A stretch of 64,000 nucleotides of DNA from Sva-07 sp963716235 (lineage in GTDB: Bacteria; Actinomycetota; Acidimicrobiia; Acidimicrobiales; Ilumatobacteraceae). The DNA is taken from the NCBI GenBank assembly GCA_963716235.1, contig CAVQTE010000030.1, positions 205,005 through 269,004 on the forward strand, given 5' to 3'. How positions within the stretch are numbered: position 1 is the stretch's first letter; every line of letters starts with the position of its first letter. Below are positions 25,427 through 34,268 of the stretch, in pieces. The notes beneath the pieces are model-generated. The model was not told where the DNA came from. It did not search any database and saw nothing but the letters and a program-made list of their open reading frames with translations. Made by a program: the position numbers and the translations under genes.

Positions 25427-25478
25427 CCGAAAATGCGGGGATTCGGTCACTGGGTGACCGAATCCCCGCACATTTCGG
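25427..25478. repeat. Near-perfect palindrome, family C copy 1
   Basis: A ~24-bp left arm (25427-25450) and ~25-bp right arm (25454-25478) around a 3-nt loop, with the outer box CCGAAA(A)TG(T)GCGGGG. It sits between the divergent TauE and typA promoters. The same outer box CCGAAATGTGCG with different interiors is found at 40811-40863 and 40886-40936. Confidence 0.75.
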
Positions 25479-25548
25479 AGTGACGGGCTGCATCGTCGGC
25501 GTTCTGGGCCGATCGTTCGTTCGTGAACGGGCGATAGCGTGGTTTGTC

Positions 25549-27474
25549 GTGTCCCCCCACGACCAGACCCTCCTCGAGGCACCGGCTGACGCCGACGATG
25601 CCAACCTCCGGCGACGTGCCGACATCCGCAACATGGCGATTGTCGCGCACGTCGACCACGGCAAGACCACGCTCGTCGACGCGATGCTTCACCAGTCGGG
25701 TGCATTTCGCGCGAATGAGGAGGTCGCCGAGCGGGTGATGGACTCGGGCGACCTCGAGCGCGAGAAGGGCATCACCATCCTCGCCAAGAACACCTCGCTG
25801 GTGTGGCACGATCCCCGCAACGGTGACGACATCACCTTGAACATCGTCGACACGCCCGGCCACGCCGACTTCGGTGGCGAGGTCGAGCGGGCACTCACCA
25901 TGGTCGACGGCATCGTCCTGCTCGTCGACGCGGCTGAAGGCCCACTTCCCCAGACGCGGTTCGTGCTGCGCAAGGCGCTGGCCCGCAACCTCCCCGTGAT
26001 TCTCGTGATCAACAAGGTCGATCGACCCGACGCCCGTGTGTCCGAGGTCATCGACGAGGTCTACGAGCTCTTCTTCGATCTCGATGCGAAGGAGCACCAG
26101 GTCGAGTTCCCGATCGTGTACTGCTCGGGCCGCGATGGTTGGGCCACGCTCGACGTCGACGAATCCGACCGGCTGATCGCGGAGGGCAAGGGCGACAAGA
26201 ACCTCGCCGATCTGGTCGAGGTGTTGCTCGATCACATCCCAGCGCCTACGTACCACGAGGGCTTGCCGCTTCAGGCATGGGTCACCAACCTCGATGCGTC
26301 GCCGTATCTCGGCCGCCTCGCGCTGCTGCGTGTGATGGAAGGCGAGATCAAGAAGGGTCAGTCGGTTGCGTGGTGCAAGCGTGACGGCACCGTCGCACGC
26401 GCCAAGATCGCCGAGCTGTTCCTCACCGAGCACCTCACCCGCGTGCCCGTCGACAGCGCTCGTCAGGGCGATCTCGTCGCCGTCGCCGGCATCGAAGAGA
26501 TCTACATCGGCGAGACGCTCGCTGATCCCGAAGACCCTCGCCCGCTCCCCGTCATCACGGTCGACGAGCCGGCGCTGTCGATGACCATCGGGATCAACAC
26601 CTCCCCGCTGGCCGGTCGTGAAGGCAAGAAGCTCACAGCGCGTCTGGTGAAGAACCGACTCGATGCCGAACTCGTCGGCAACGTGAGCATCCGGGTGCTC
26701 CCGACCGAGCGTCCCGACGCCTGGGAGGTTCAGGCCCGTGGAGAGCTGCAGTTGGCGATCCTCGTCGAGCAGATGCGACGTGAGGGCTTCGAGCTCAACG
26801 TCGGCAAGCCAGTTGTGCTCACCCACGAGGTCGACGGGAAGGTGTTCGAGCCGGTCGAGCGAGTCACGATCGACGTCCCCAACGAGCACCTCGGTGCCGT
26901 CACGCAGCTCCTCGCCACGCGCAAGGGCCGTATGCAGAACATGGGTGGCACCGGATGGGTCCGCCTCGACTACCTGGTGCCTGCCCGCGGGCTCATCGGG
27001 TTCCGCACAGAGTTCCTCACCGAGACGCGCGGCACTGGTGTCATCAGCCACACGTTCGAGGGCTACGAGCCGTGGGCCGGCGAGATCCGTTCGCGCCAGT
27101 CCGGCGTGCTGGTGGCCGACCGCATCGGCCCCGCGACGACGTACGCCATGATGAACCTGCAGGACCGTGCCGCCATGATGGTCGGCCCAGGAACCGAGGT
27201 GTACTGCGGCATGATCGTCGGCGAGAACTCACGCGCGGGCGACATGGACGTCAACATCTGCCGTGAGAAGAAGATGACCAACGTGCGCGCGGCCTCGGCC
27301 GACGAAACGGTGAAGCTCACGCCGCACCGGGTGCTGTCGCTCGAAGGCGCCCTGGAATTCATCGCCGACGACGAGTGCGTCGAGGTGACCCCGATCAACA
27401 TCCGCCTGCGCAAGGCCGACCTCGACCCCACCAACCGGGCTCGAGAAGCCAAGCGCCGCTCCCAATCCGCCTAA
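25549..27474 (+). CDS. typA: TypA/BipA ribosome-associated GTPase
   Basis: A 641-residue translational GTPase. G1 is VAHVDHGKTTLVDAML, the switch I/G2 region follows SGDLEREKGITILAKN, G3 DTPGHADFGGEVERAL, and G4 VINKVDRPDAR. The EF-G-like domains III and V and the TypA-specific C-terminal domain (SRAGDMDVNICREKKMTNVRAA) are present, so the gene is full length. BipA binds the 70S ribosome and assists 50S assembly at low temperature and under stress. The start at GTG 25549 (VSPHDQTLLEA) has TAGCGT 8 nt upstream; other choices are the start at 25480 or the internal Met just before the P-loop. It is convergent with the GH29 gene, with a 1-bp gap. Confidence 0.96.
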   Translation: MSPHDQTLLEAPADADDANLRRRADIRNMAIVAHVDHGKTTLVDAMLHQSGAFRANEEVAERVMDSGDLEREKGITILAKNTSLVWHDPRNGDDITLNIVDTPGHADFGGEVERALTMVDGIVLLVDAAEGPLPQTRFVLRKALARNLPVILVINKVDRPDARVSEVIDEVYELFFDLDAKEHQVEFPIVYCSGRDGWATLDVDESDRLIAEGKGDKNLADLVEVLLDHIPAPTYHEGLPLQAWVTNLDASPYLGRLALLRVMEGEIKKGQSVAWCKRDGTVARAKIAELFLTEHLTRVPVDSARQGDLVAVAGIEEIYIGETLADPEDPRPLPVITVDEPALSMTIGINTSPLAGREGKKLTARLVKNRLDAELVGNVSIRVLPTERPDAWEVQARGELQLAILVEQMRREGFELNVGKPVVLTHEVDGKVFEPVERVTIDVPNEHLGAVTQLLATRKGRMQNMGGTGWVRLDYLVPARGLIGFRTEFLTETRGTGVISHTFEGYEPWAGEIRSRQSGVLVADRIGPATTYAMMNLQDRAAMMVGPGTEVYCGMIVGENSRAGDMDVNICREKKMTNVRAASADETVKLTPHRVLSLEGALEFIADDECVEVTPINIRLRKADLDPTNRAREAKRRSQSA

Positions 27475-27475
27475 G

Positions 27476-29683
27476 TCAGGGGCCGGAGACGAGGGCGGCG
27501 TCGTGGAGGTCGATGGCCTCGTTGGCGTGGAGGCGCAGGCCGAGCACGTCCCATCGCAGCACACCGATGCGGCACCGCTCCCAACGATTGCCGCTGACGT
27601 CGCAGTCCGATGCACCCCACTGCACGATGCAGCCACTGTCGCCGTCGCACACTGCGTTGCCGTCGACCAGTGCCTGCGAACCTCCATCGATGTCGATGCC
27701 ACGCATCGTGTGATTGACGAAGTTGCCGTGGACGTGCGCACCCTCGGTCCGTTCGAGGTGGATGCCCCACCAACGGGCGGTGATGTTGTTGCCGCGCACG
27801 ACGACCGCCGTCGCATCGGACACCCGGATCGCGCACAGATGGTCGGTGAGCTCACTCGAATCGATCTCATGCCCGCCGCCACCGATCAGGTGCACGCCGA
27901 CGTCCCAGCGCATGCCTGACAGGAGGCACCGTGACAACGACAGCCGGTCGACGCCGTCGGCGACCACGCCGGAGGCGGTGGTGGCGCGAATCAGTACGTC
28001 GCTGGCCCGGACGACGACATGGCCGTCGATCCGACAGCCGAGCACCGTTGCCGCCGGCCCGCTGATCTCGACGGTCGCAGTCGGGAGCCAGGCGATTCGG
28101 GCCGGGCCACCCGTCACGGTGAGATGTTCGAGGCGGGCGGCACCTTCGAGCGTGACAGCGGTCGTGCCGCCGCCGTCGATCACCGTGCGGTGACCACCCA
28201 GTCCGCGGATCACCACACCACGCGGAACCGTGACCGGGCCGGTGTACACACCGTCACCGAGTTGCACGATGTCGCCCGGCGACACGTCGCGCATCAACGG
28301 TGCCAGCGCGATCGGTTCACGCGGTTCGGGAAGGAACAGCGTGTCCGGTCGCTCGATGTCCGAACACACGATGCGGTACACACGGACGTCGTCGACCCGA
28401 CGCTCGCGCCGATCGCCGATCACTCGGGGCAGATCCAGGTGCAGGGCGTCGTCGTCCTGGTGGAAACGCAGGAGATCCAAGCCACCGGGCCCGGGCCCGA
28501 CCAGTTCGACCGTGTCGACTCGGCAGCGATCCGAGCCGAGCGCGGCGAAGTGGGCGTGTCCGTCGATGTCGACGGCGTGCAGCGTGCCGCCGACGTCGAA
28601 ATAGCGGACGTGTTCGTCACCCCAGGTCGTCCACGGCGTCGACGTGTTGAGCAACGATTCGTACCGGCGGATCCAACGTCCGGCATCGCGCAACGGTTCG
28701 GCCTGCAGTTCCGGAACCGCGCCCTCAGCGTCGGGGCCGATGCTGAGCAGGAGGTGTCCACCCTTGGCGACCACCTCGGTCAACAACGCGACGATCCCGT
28801 GACCGGAGAGATGGTGTTCGGCCCGCTCGGCACGGTTGTGGCAGAAGCTCGAGCCCAGGCCCCGACGCAACTCCCACGGCTCGTCGACGATGTCGGCGGG
28901 CACCTCGTACTCGAATGTGCGAACCGTGTCGGGACGGCCGGGCGGTCCGTCGTCGTCGGCCACCCACCATCGGTCGTTGAGCACGATGTCGGGATGGATC
29001 GACCAGATCCGCTCGAACAACTCCCGAGTTCGCCAGTGGTCGGGGCCATGGCCCCAGTGTCCGTCACCCCACAGCATGCTCGACCCGTACCGTTCGACGA
29101 GATCGACCACGTGGGCGTGCAACACCTCGACGTAGTCGTCGCCCGGATACCGGGGATCGCCCCAGTCCAGCAGCGAGTAGTAGGTGCCGAACACGAGCCC
29201 GTTGCGCTCGCAGGCTGCCGCGTACTCGGCGAGCACGTTTCGCCGAGGTCCTCCCGAGAGCATCGTGCGATTCGTGTTCGGCGCATCCCACCAGGCCCAA
29301 CCATCGTGGTGCTTGGTCACGAACACCGAATAGCCGGCACCGGCGTCGACGGCCAGTCGCGCCCACGCTTCGGCGTCGAACGCCTCGTAGGTCAACAGTG
29401 CAAGGAAGTCGTCGTAGGTGGCGATGTGCCCCCACCGGTCGCGGTGATGGGCGAGCACCTCGACCATCGGGCGCGGATGAAGGAGAACATCGGTGACGTC
29501 GTCGCCCATGTGACTGCGGTACCAGTCGGAGTATTCGCCGATCGGCGACCATGCAGGAACACTCGCGACGTTGGAGTGTACGAACAGACCGAAACGCCGC
29601 TCGTCCCACCACCTCGGCATGCCCATCGGAGGGCGAGTCTCGCGCGTCGCAGGAATCTGGACGAACTGCGGGGATTCGCACAT
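27476..29683 (-). CDS. GH29-like alpha-L-fucosidase fused to a right-handed beta-helix domain
   Basis: A 735-residue two-domain protein. The first ~450 residues match the GH29 catalytic barrel: WWDERRFGLFVHSNVASVPAW, SVFVTKHHDGWAWWDAP, GTYYSLLDWGDPRYP and MLWGDGHWGHGPDHW, the last holding the likely nucleophile Asp, then a C-terminal beta-sandwich. From about residue 480 (LAPLMRDVSPGDIVQLGDGVYTGPVTVP) a parallel beta-helix follows with repeated short strands (for example AARLEHLTVTGGPARIAW, GNNITARWWGIHLERTEG, GNFVNHTMRGIDIDGG), as in pectate lyase-like folds. No signal peptide is evident. The likely role is hydrolysis of fucosylated or related glycans, with the helix binding polysaccharide. 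ATG 29683 or 29629 are both possible starts. Confidence 0.8.
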   Translation of the reverse strand: MCESPQFVQIPATRETRPPMGMPRWWDERRFGLFVHSNVASVPAWSPIGEYSDWYRSHMGDDVTDVLLHPRPMVEVLAHHRDRWGHIATYDDFLALLTYEAFDAEAWARLAVDAGAGYSVFVTKHHDGWAWWDAPNTNRTMLSGGPRRNVLAEYAAACERNGLVFGTYYSLLDWGDPRYPGDDYVEVLHAHVVDLVERYGSSMLWGDGHWGHGPDHWRTRELFERIWSIHPDIVLNDRWWVADDDGPPGRPDTVRTFEYEVPADIVDEPWELRRGLGSSFCHNRAERAEHHLSGHGIVALLTEVVAKGGHLLLSIGPDAEGAVPELQAEPLRDAGRWIRRYESLLNTSTPWTTWGDEHVRYFDVGGTLHAVDIDGHAHFAALGSDRCRVDTVELVGPGPGGLDLLRFHQDDDALHLDLPRVIGDRRERRVDDVRVYRIVCSDIERPDTLFLPEPREPIALAPLMRDVSPGDIVQLGDGVYTGPVTVPRGVVIRGLGGHRTVIDGGGTTAVTLEGAARLEHLTVTGGPARIAWLPTATVEISGPAATVLGCRIDGHVVVRASDVLIRATTASGVVADGVDRLSLSRCLLSGMRWDVGVHLIGGGGHEIDSSELTDHLCAIRVSDATAVVVRGNNITARWWGIHLERTEGAHVHGNFVNHTMRGIDIDGGSQALVDGNAVCDGDSGCIVQWGASDCDVSGNRWERCRIGVLRWDVLGLRLHANEAIDLHDAALVSGP

Positions 29684-29694
29684 ACCTCGGCAGG

Positions 29695-29700
29695 TAGTTT
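29695..29700 (+). promoter_or_regulatory. Leaderless -10 box (TAGTTT) for acyltransferase-3 gene
   Basis: TAGTTT followed by 6 nt and GTG 29707. It lies in the 23-bp gap between the divergent GH29 and acyltransferase starts. Confidence 0.45.
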
Positions 29701-29706
29701 TCCGTC

Positions 29707-32133
29707 GTGAAGTATGTGCGCGGACTCGACGGGTTGCGCGCGGTCGCCGTGATCGTCGTCCTGCTCTTCCACGCACAGGTCCCGTTCTTCGGCGGCGGTT
29801 TTCTCGGAGTGTCGCTGTTCTTCACGCTCTCCGGATTCCTGATCACCACCTTGCTGTTGGCAGAACACGAACAGACCAACGATGTGTCGTTCCGACGCTT
29901 CTACGGTCGTCGAGCCCGTCGATTGCTGCCGGCGGCATATGCCTGTCTCCTCCTGGTCGCAGCGTGGTCGGTGTGGTGGACAGCGTCACAACAGCGGTCG
30001 CTGCGCGGGGATCTCATCGCCGCCGTCGCGAACGTGGCCAACTGGCGCTTCGCCTTTTCGTCGAGCAGCTACCAGGACCTGTTCCTGTCGGCGCCGAGCC
30101 CGGTTGCGCACTTCTGGTCACTGGCGATCGAGGAGCAGATCTACCTGATCCTGCCGATCATCGTGCTGCTCGCAGCGCGTCGTGGTCGGCGCGTGCTCGC
30201 AGTAACCACGGGGGCGCTTCTCGCGGCGTCGCTGTTCGCCACGCTCATGACGGGAGACCGTGACATCGTCTACAACGGCACGCACACCCGGGCCGCCGAA
30301 CTCCTGGTCGGGGTGGCGCTCGCACAGCTGGTCTTCCATCGCCGATCGACTGCACACGCGCCACGGCGCGGCGATTGGATCCCCGGAGCGCTCGCCATCT
30401 CTGCGTTCGCCGGACTCGTCGTCGTGACGTCGATCGAGCAGGAGTGGATCTACCGCGGCGGCCTGCTCGCCGTTGCGTTGGTGTCGGCGGTGTTGATCCA
30501 TTCGGTGACCGATGGGAGGTTCCCTGCGCGGCTGCTCGAGGCGGCCCCGTTGGTCGCCGTCGGGGCCGTGAGCTACGGCATCTACCTCTTCCACTGGCCC
30601 GTCTTCCTACTCCTCGACGAGGCGCGGACCGGGCTGAGCGGAGTCACACTCTTCGGGCTACGCATCGCGGCAACTGCGGTGTTGACGATTGCCTCGTACC
30701 GGCTCCTCGAACAACCGATTCGTCGCGGACGAGTCGGAGCCCGCAACGGCGTGATGATCCCCGCTCTGGGTCTCGTCGCCGTGGTGATCGTGGGCGCGGC
30801 ATTGCTGGTGACGGGCCCTGCACTCACCGTGACCGAGGAGCTGCTGTCCTCGGGTGAACAGTCGGTGGTCGAGTTCACCCCACCTGCACTCGGCGCAGGC
30901 GCCGGCCTGACGGTGACCACCGCCGACGAACCAGGCGATGTCCCAGTGACATCGGTACCGCCTCCGGAGCGCATCCTCGTGATCGGTACCGAGCAGACGG
31001 CGATCACGTCATTGTCCCGCACCGATGCTCAGGTGATCGACGGGCTCCGTCCGCAGTGTCCGATCTCGTCGGCGGCGTCCGACGCCTGCGAACCGATCGA
31101 CGCCTGGTTCCGACGGCTCGCCGAACAGCACGATCCGACGGTGGTGGTGCTCGCCGTCGGGGCAGCGGAGGACGTCAACGCCGGCCAGCAACTCCCGATC
31201 GTGGGCGAAGCCTGGAAGGCCGCTGAACGCGAGGTGACAGCGGCCCTGGACGATGCCGCCGAGCTCGGCCTGCCCGTCATCGTCTACTACCCGACGGCGT
31301 CGCCCGCCCCGTTCGATGCTCACCTGGATCGGCTCGTGCTCATGCGCCCGTGGCTCGGCGATGTCGCACAGTCCGGCGATGAACTCATCGACGCCGTGAC
31401 TGCCGCGACTGCGGCGACGTCTCCAGGCGACCGTGTCGCCGCGGAGCCGACCGACGAGCCGATGCGCGTCATGGTCATCGGGGACTCGACGTCGATCAAC
31501 CTGGCGAAGGCGCTCAACGACGGCGGCGACGGGCGACTGGAGGTCCTGTGGGCCGGGGCGAACGGGTGCCCACTCGTGGCGATCGATGGCTTCCGCGTCT
31601 CGTCAGACGTCGAGTGGTCGACGCCCGCGTGCGAGGCGTACGAACAGAAGTTGCCCCCGTTGCTCGACCGGTTCGACCCCGACGTGGTGCTCCTCGGCCT
31701 CGGCCCCACCGAGCTCACCGAGCAGCGATACGTCGGTGATCCGAACCCACACGTCGCAGGCGATCCCGTCTTCGCCTCGACACACGAGGAAGCGTTGCGG
31801 GCGCTGCTCGGAGTTCTCGACGAGGACGTCCCCCTCCTGATCGCAGACCTGCCCGCCGTCCGTGCGGGCTATTTCGTCACCGAGGAGATGGCCGATCCGG
31901 GTCGTCTCGACAGCATGAATGCTCTCGTGGCGGGGGCGGACGAGCGTTGGGCCCAGGTCGAACGGTTCGACTACCGCGCACCACTCGAAGCGGCCGAGCT
32001 GGCGTTCGGTTCGATCCGCAGCGACGGCGTGCATCCCGACGCAGCGCCGATGGAAAGCTTGGCCAGAGACGTCTACGTCGATCAGCTGATCGACCAGGTC
32101 TTGGCCTGGCGCGCGAATCTCCGGGCTGGGTGA
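29707..32133 (+). CDS. Acyltransferase-3 / SGNH-hydrolase membrane protein (OafA-type) with a degenerate extra SGNH-like domain
   Basis: An 808-residue polytopic protein. The N-terminal ~370 residues are the acyltransferase-3 domain: YVRGLDGLRAVAVIVVLLFH (catalytic-type His), GGGFLGVSLFFTLSGFLITTLL, a FWSLAIEEQIYL motif and about ten membrane helices. The C-terminal SGNH domain has block I MRVMVIGDSTSINLAKAL (Ser594) and block V DGVHPD (D773, H776). Between them, about residues 420-575, is a second SGNH-like repeat beginning ERILVIGTEQTAITSL, in which the Ser is missing (T428, E429 in place of D-S). Such proteins O-acetylate cell-envelope polysaccharides or peptidoglycan. The GTG start at 29707 is leaderless (TAGTTT at 6 nt). 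Confidence 0.88.
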   Translation: MKYVRGLDGLRAVAVIVVLLFHAQVPFFGGGFLGVSLFFTLSGFLITTLLLAEHEQTNDVSFRRFYGRRARRLLPAAYACLLLVAAWSVWWTASQQRSLRGDLIAAVANVANWRFAFSSSSYQDLFLSAPSPVAHFWSLAIEEQIYLILPIIVLLAARRGRRVLAVTTGALLAASLFATLMTGDRDIVYNGTHTRAAELLVGVALAQLVFHRRSTAHAPRRGDWIPGALAISAFAGLVVVTSIEQEWIYRGGLLAVALVSAVLIHSVTDGRFPARLLEAAPLVAVGAVSYGIYLFHWPVFLLLDEARTGLSGVTLFGLRIAATAVLTIASYRLLEQPIRRGRVGARNGVMIPALGLVAVVIVGAALLVTGPALTVTEELLSSGEQSVVEFTPPALGAGAGLTVTTADEPGDVPVTSVPPPERILVIGTEQTAITSLSRTDAQVIDGLRPQCPISSAASDACEPIDAWFRRLAEQHDPTVVVLAVGAAEDVNAGQQLPIVGEAWKAAEREVTAALDDAAELGLPVIVYYPTASPAPFDAHLDRLVLMRPWLGDVAQSGDELIDAVTAATAATSPGDRVAAEPTDEPMRVMVIGDSTSINLAKALNDGGDGRLEVLWAGANGCPLVAIDGFRVSSDVEWSTPACEAYEQKLPPLLDRFDPDVVLLGLGPTELTEQRYVGDPNPHVAGDPVFASTHEEALRALLGVLDEDVPLLIADLPAVRAGYFVTEEMADPGRLDSMNALVAGADERWAQVERFDYRAPLEAAELAFGSIRSDGVHPDAAPMESLARDVYVDQLIDQVLAWRANLRAG

Positions 32134-32197
32134 CCAACGTTCGTCGGGCATCGTCCGATGGCTCGTGCCGGCTCGGCGCCACGTATCGTTCGGCACC

Positions 32198-33241
32198 ATG
32201 AAGCTGTCGATGATGATCAACTATTCGGGTGACTTCCATGCGGACGTCGACAAGGTCGTCGAGCTCGAGAAGGCCGGGCTCGACATGGTGTGGGTGCCCG
32301 AGGCCTACAGCTTCGATGCCGTGTCGCAGATGGGGTACCTCGCCGCCAAGACCTCGACGATCGAAATCGGCTCGGGCATCTTGAACGTGTTCTCCCGCAC
32401 GGCAACGTGCATGGCACAGACCGCTGCGGGTCTCGACTTCGTCTCGGGCGGTCGCTTCACCCTCGGGCTCGGCGCCTCGGGGCCCCAGGTGATCGAGGGG
32501 TTCCACGGTGTGCCGTACGAGCAGCCGATGCCGCGCATCCGCGACTACATCAACGTGTGCCGCATGACGTGGCGCCGCGAGAAGGTGATCTACGACGGCC
32601 CGACCACCAAGATCCCGCTGCCCGCAGGCCAAGGCACCGGGCTCGGCAAGCCGTTGAAGTTGATCAACCATCCGGTACGCGAGAACATCCCGATCTTCTG
32701 GGCGAGCCTCATGGGCCAGTCGGTGAAGAACACTGCCAAGTACGCCGACGGCTGGCTGCCCATCTTCTTCGATCCCGAGAAGTTCCACACGGTGTGGGGC
32801 GACGATCTGAAGGCCGGCCAGGCAGAGCGTGATCCCGAACTCGGCCAGCTCCAGATCTCGGCGGGTGGCATGGTGGCCATCGGTGACGAACTCACGGGGG
32901 AAGCGCAACAGCGGATCCTCGACTTCTCCCGCCCGAACACGGCGCTCTACGTCGGTGGCATGGGTGCTCGCGACCAGAACTTCTACAACACGATCTGTCA
33001 GCGTTACGGCTACGTCGACGAGGCGATCGAAATTCAGGATCTGTACCTGTCGGGCAGGAAGGACGAGGCGGCCGCCGCGGTGCCCGCCGAAATGCTCGAG
33101 AAGACGAACCTCGTCGGCCCGGTCGGCTACGTGAAGGAGCGCCTCGCTGCCTACAAGGAGGCGGGTGTCACCCACCTCTCGGTGAGCCCGGTGGGCGCCG
33201 ACCCGGTCAAGACCATCGAGCAGCTCCGCGATCTCCTCTGA
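32198..33241 (+). CDS. LLM-class F420-dependent oxidoreductase
   Basis: A 347-residue luciferase-like TIM-barrel enzyme. MKLSMMINYSGDFHADVDKV opens it, followed by LDMVWVPEAYSFDAVSQMGYLAAKT, IEIGSGILNVFSRTATCMAQ, RFTLGLGASGPQVIEGFHGVP and the late GPVGYVKERLAAYKEAGVTHL, a pattern characteristic of the mycobacterial-type F420 (Rv-family) LLM oxidoreductases. It probably transfers hydride between F420 and an unknown substrate. It has no close operon partner here. ATG 32198 has TATCGT 8 nt upstream. The stop overlaps the start of the palindrome at 33241-33288, which serves as a shared terminator with the convergent VWA gene. Confidence 0.9.
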   Translation: MKLSMMINYSGDFHADVDKVVELEKAGLDMVWVPEAYSFDAVSQMGYLAAKTSTIEIGSGILNVFSRTATCMAQTAAGLDFVSGGRFTLGLGASGPQVIEGFHGVPYEQPMPRIRDYINVCRMTWRREKVIYDGPTTKIPLPAGQGTGLGKPLKLINHPVRENIPIFWASLMGQSVKNTAKYADGWLPIFFDPEKFHTVWGDDLKAGQAERDPELGQLQISAGGMVAIGDELTGEAQQRILDFSRPNTALYVGGMGARDQNFYNTICQRYGYVDEAIEIQDLYLSGRKDEAAAAVPAEMLEKTNLVGPVGYVKERLAAYKEAGVTHLSVSPVGADPVKTIEQLRDLL

Positions 33242-33288
33242 ACGAGACGCAGGGTCAGACAACGCAGGGTCAGACCCCGCATCTCGTT
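33241..33288. terminator. Palindrome between convergent genes, AGGGTCAGAC family copy D1
   Basis: The outer arms AACGAGACGCAGGGTC (33241-33256) and its near reverse complement (33273-33288) enclose a direct repeat of ACGCAGGGTCAGAC. It fills the whole gap between the convergent LLM and VWA stop codons, so it can act as a bidirectional terminator. The GGGTCAGACCCC core links it to the repeats around the RAYT gene. Confidence 0.6.
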
Positions 33289-34268
33289 CAGACCATGCCG
33301 CGCAGCCACCAGAGGCTGAGCGCCCAGGCGACACCGAGGAACACGAACGCGCCGAGCGCCCACTGCCAGCTCAGCTCGGTCACGATCTCGACGGGTTCAC
33401 CGATGGTCGTCCCCAGCGACTCGGCGATCTGTCCGTAGGCGGAGGCGAGTTCGTCGCCGGTGCGGGCCTCGAACGCCTCGCCGCCGGTCGTCTCGGCGAC
33501 GAGGGCGAGATCCTCGGGCCGCACCGGGACGGGGACGACATCGCCGCTCGCCGGGTCGACGATTTCGCCGTCCTCGGTGCCGAACGCGATCGTGTACACG
33601 GGGATGCCGGCTTCGGCGGCGTCCTGCGCTCCCTCTTCGGTCGGTCGACCGACCGTCGTCTCGCCGTCACTGAGGAGCACGATCACGCCGGGTGCCTCGT
33701 CGGGGTCGGCGGCGGGGTCGGCGGAATTGACCAGGAGACGCGTACCGGCAGCGAGCGCCTCGCCGATCGCTGTCGACTCGTCCAGCTCGAGGTTGTCGAT
33801 GCCACGGTCCATCGCGGCCCGATCGAGCGTGGGGTCGACTTCGACATTGACCGTGCCGGAGAACGAGACCAATCCGACCTCCACGCCGTCGTCGACCTCG
33901 TCGACGAAGTTCCGCGCAGCCTCTTGGGCCGCGACGAACCGGTCGGGATCGACGTCGTCGGCCATCATCGACAGCGACACGTCGAACAGCACGAGGATGC
34001 GGCCGTCACTACTGACGCTTTCGGTGGTTCGCTCGACCGGACGCGCAGTGGCCACAACGGCGAACGCGAGCCCGAGCAACATCAGGGCCGCAACCACGTG
34101 ACGGCGCCACCGAGGACGTTTCGGGGCCACCCTGTCGAGCAGGTCGACCTGGGTGAAGCGGACCGTTGCGGCCCGCCGCCATCGCAGGACGACGCCGTAG
34201 GCCACGCCGAGTGCGACGACGAGGAGGAGCAGCCAGAGGCGTTCAGGGGCGAGGAAGTCGGTGCTCAT
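33288..34268 (-). CDS. VWA-domain membrane protein (BatA-like)
   Basis: A 326-residue protein with two N-terminal hydrophobic helices (about 10-28 and 55-75), a von Willebrand A domain, and a C-terminal helix (WALGAFVFLGVAWALSLWW). The MIDAS motif is LFDVSLSMMADD, with a later VIVLLSDGETTVGRP. This is the BatA-type third gene of MoxR-DUF58-VWA operons, whose proteins are thought to assemble or chaperone membrane complexes with the MoxR ATPase; the client here is unknown. The start codon overlaps the stop of the DUF58 gene by 4 bp. It ends inside the D1 palindrome. Confidence 0.9.
   Translation of the reverse strand: MSTDFLAPERLWLLLLVVALGVAYGVVLRWRRAATVRFTQVDLLDRVAPKRPRWRRHVVAALMLLGLAFAVVATARPVERTTESVSSDGRILVLFDVSLSMMADDVDPDRFVAAQEAARNFVDEVDDGVEVGLVSFSGTVNVEVDPTLDRAAMDRGIDNLELDESTAIGEALAAGTRLLVNSADPAADPDEAPGVIVLLSDGETTVGRPTEEGAQDAAEAGIPVYTIAFGTEDGEIVDPASGDVVPVPVRPEDLALVAETTGGEAFEARTGDELASAYGQIAESLGTTIGEPVEIVTELSWQWALGAFVFLGVAWALSLWWLRGMV

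Noticed and set aside
29660..29690. GCGGGGATTCGCACAT near the GH29 start resembling family C
   Set aside because: Only one arm is present and no palindrome can be drawn, so it is probably chance or a remnant.
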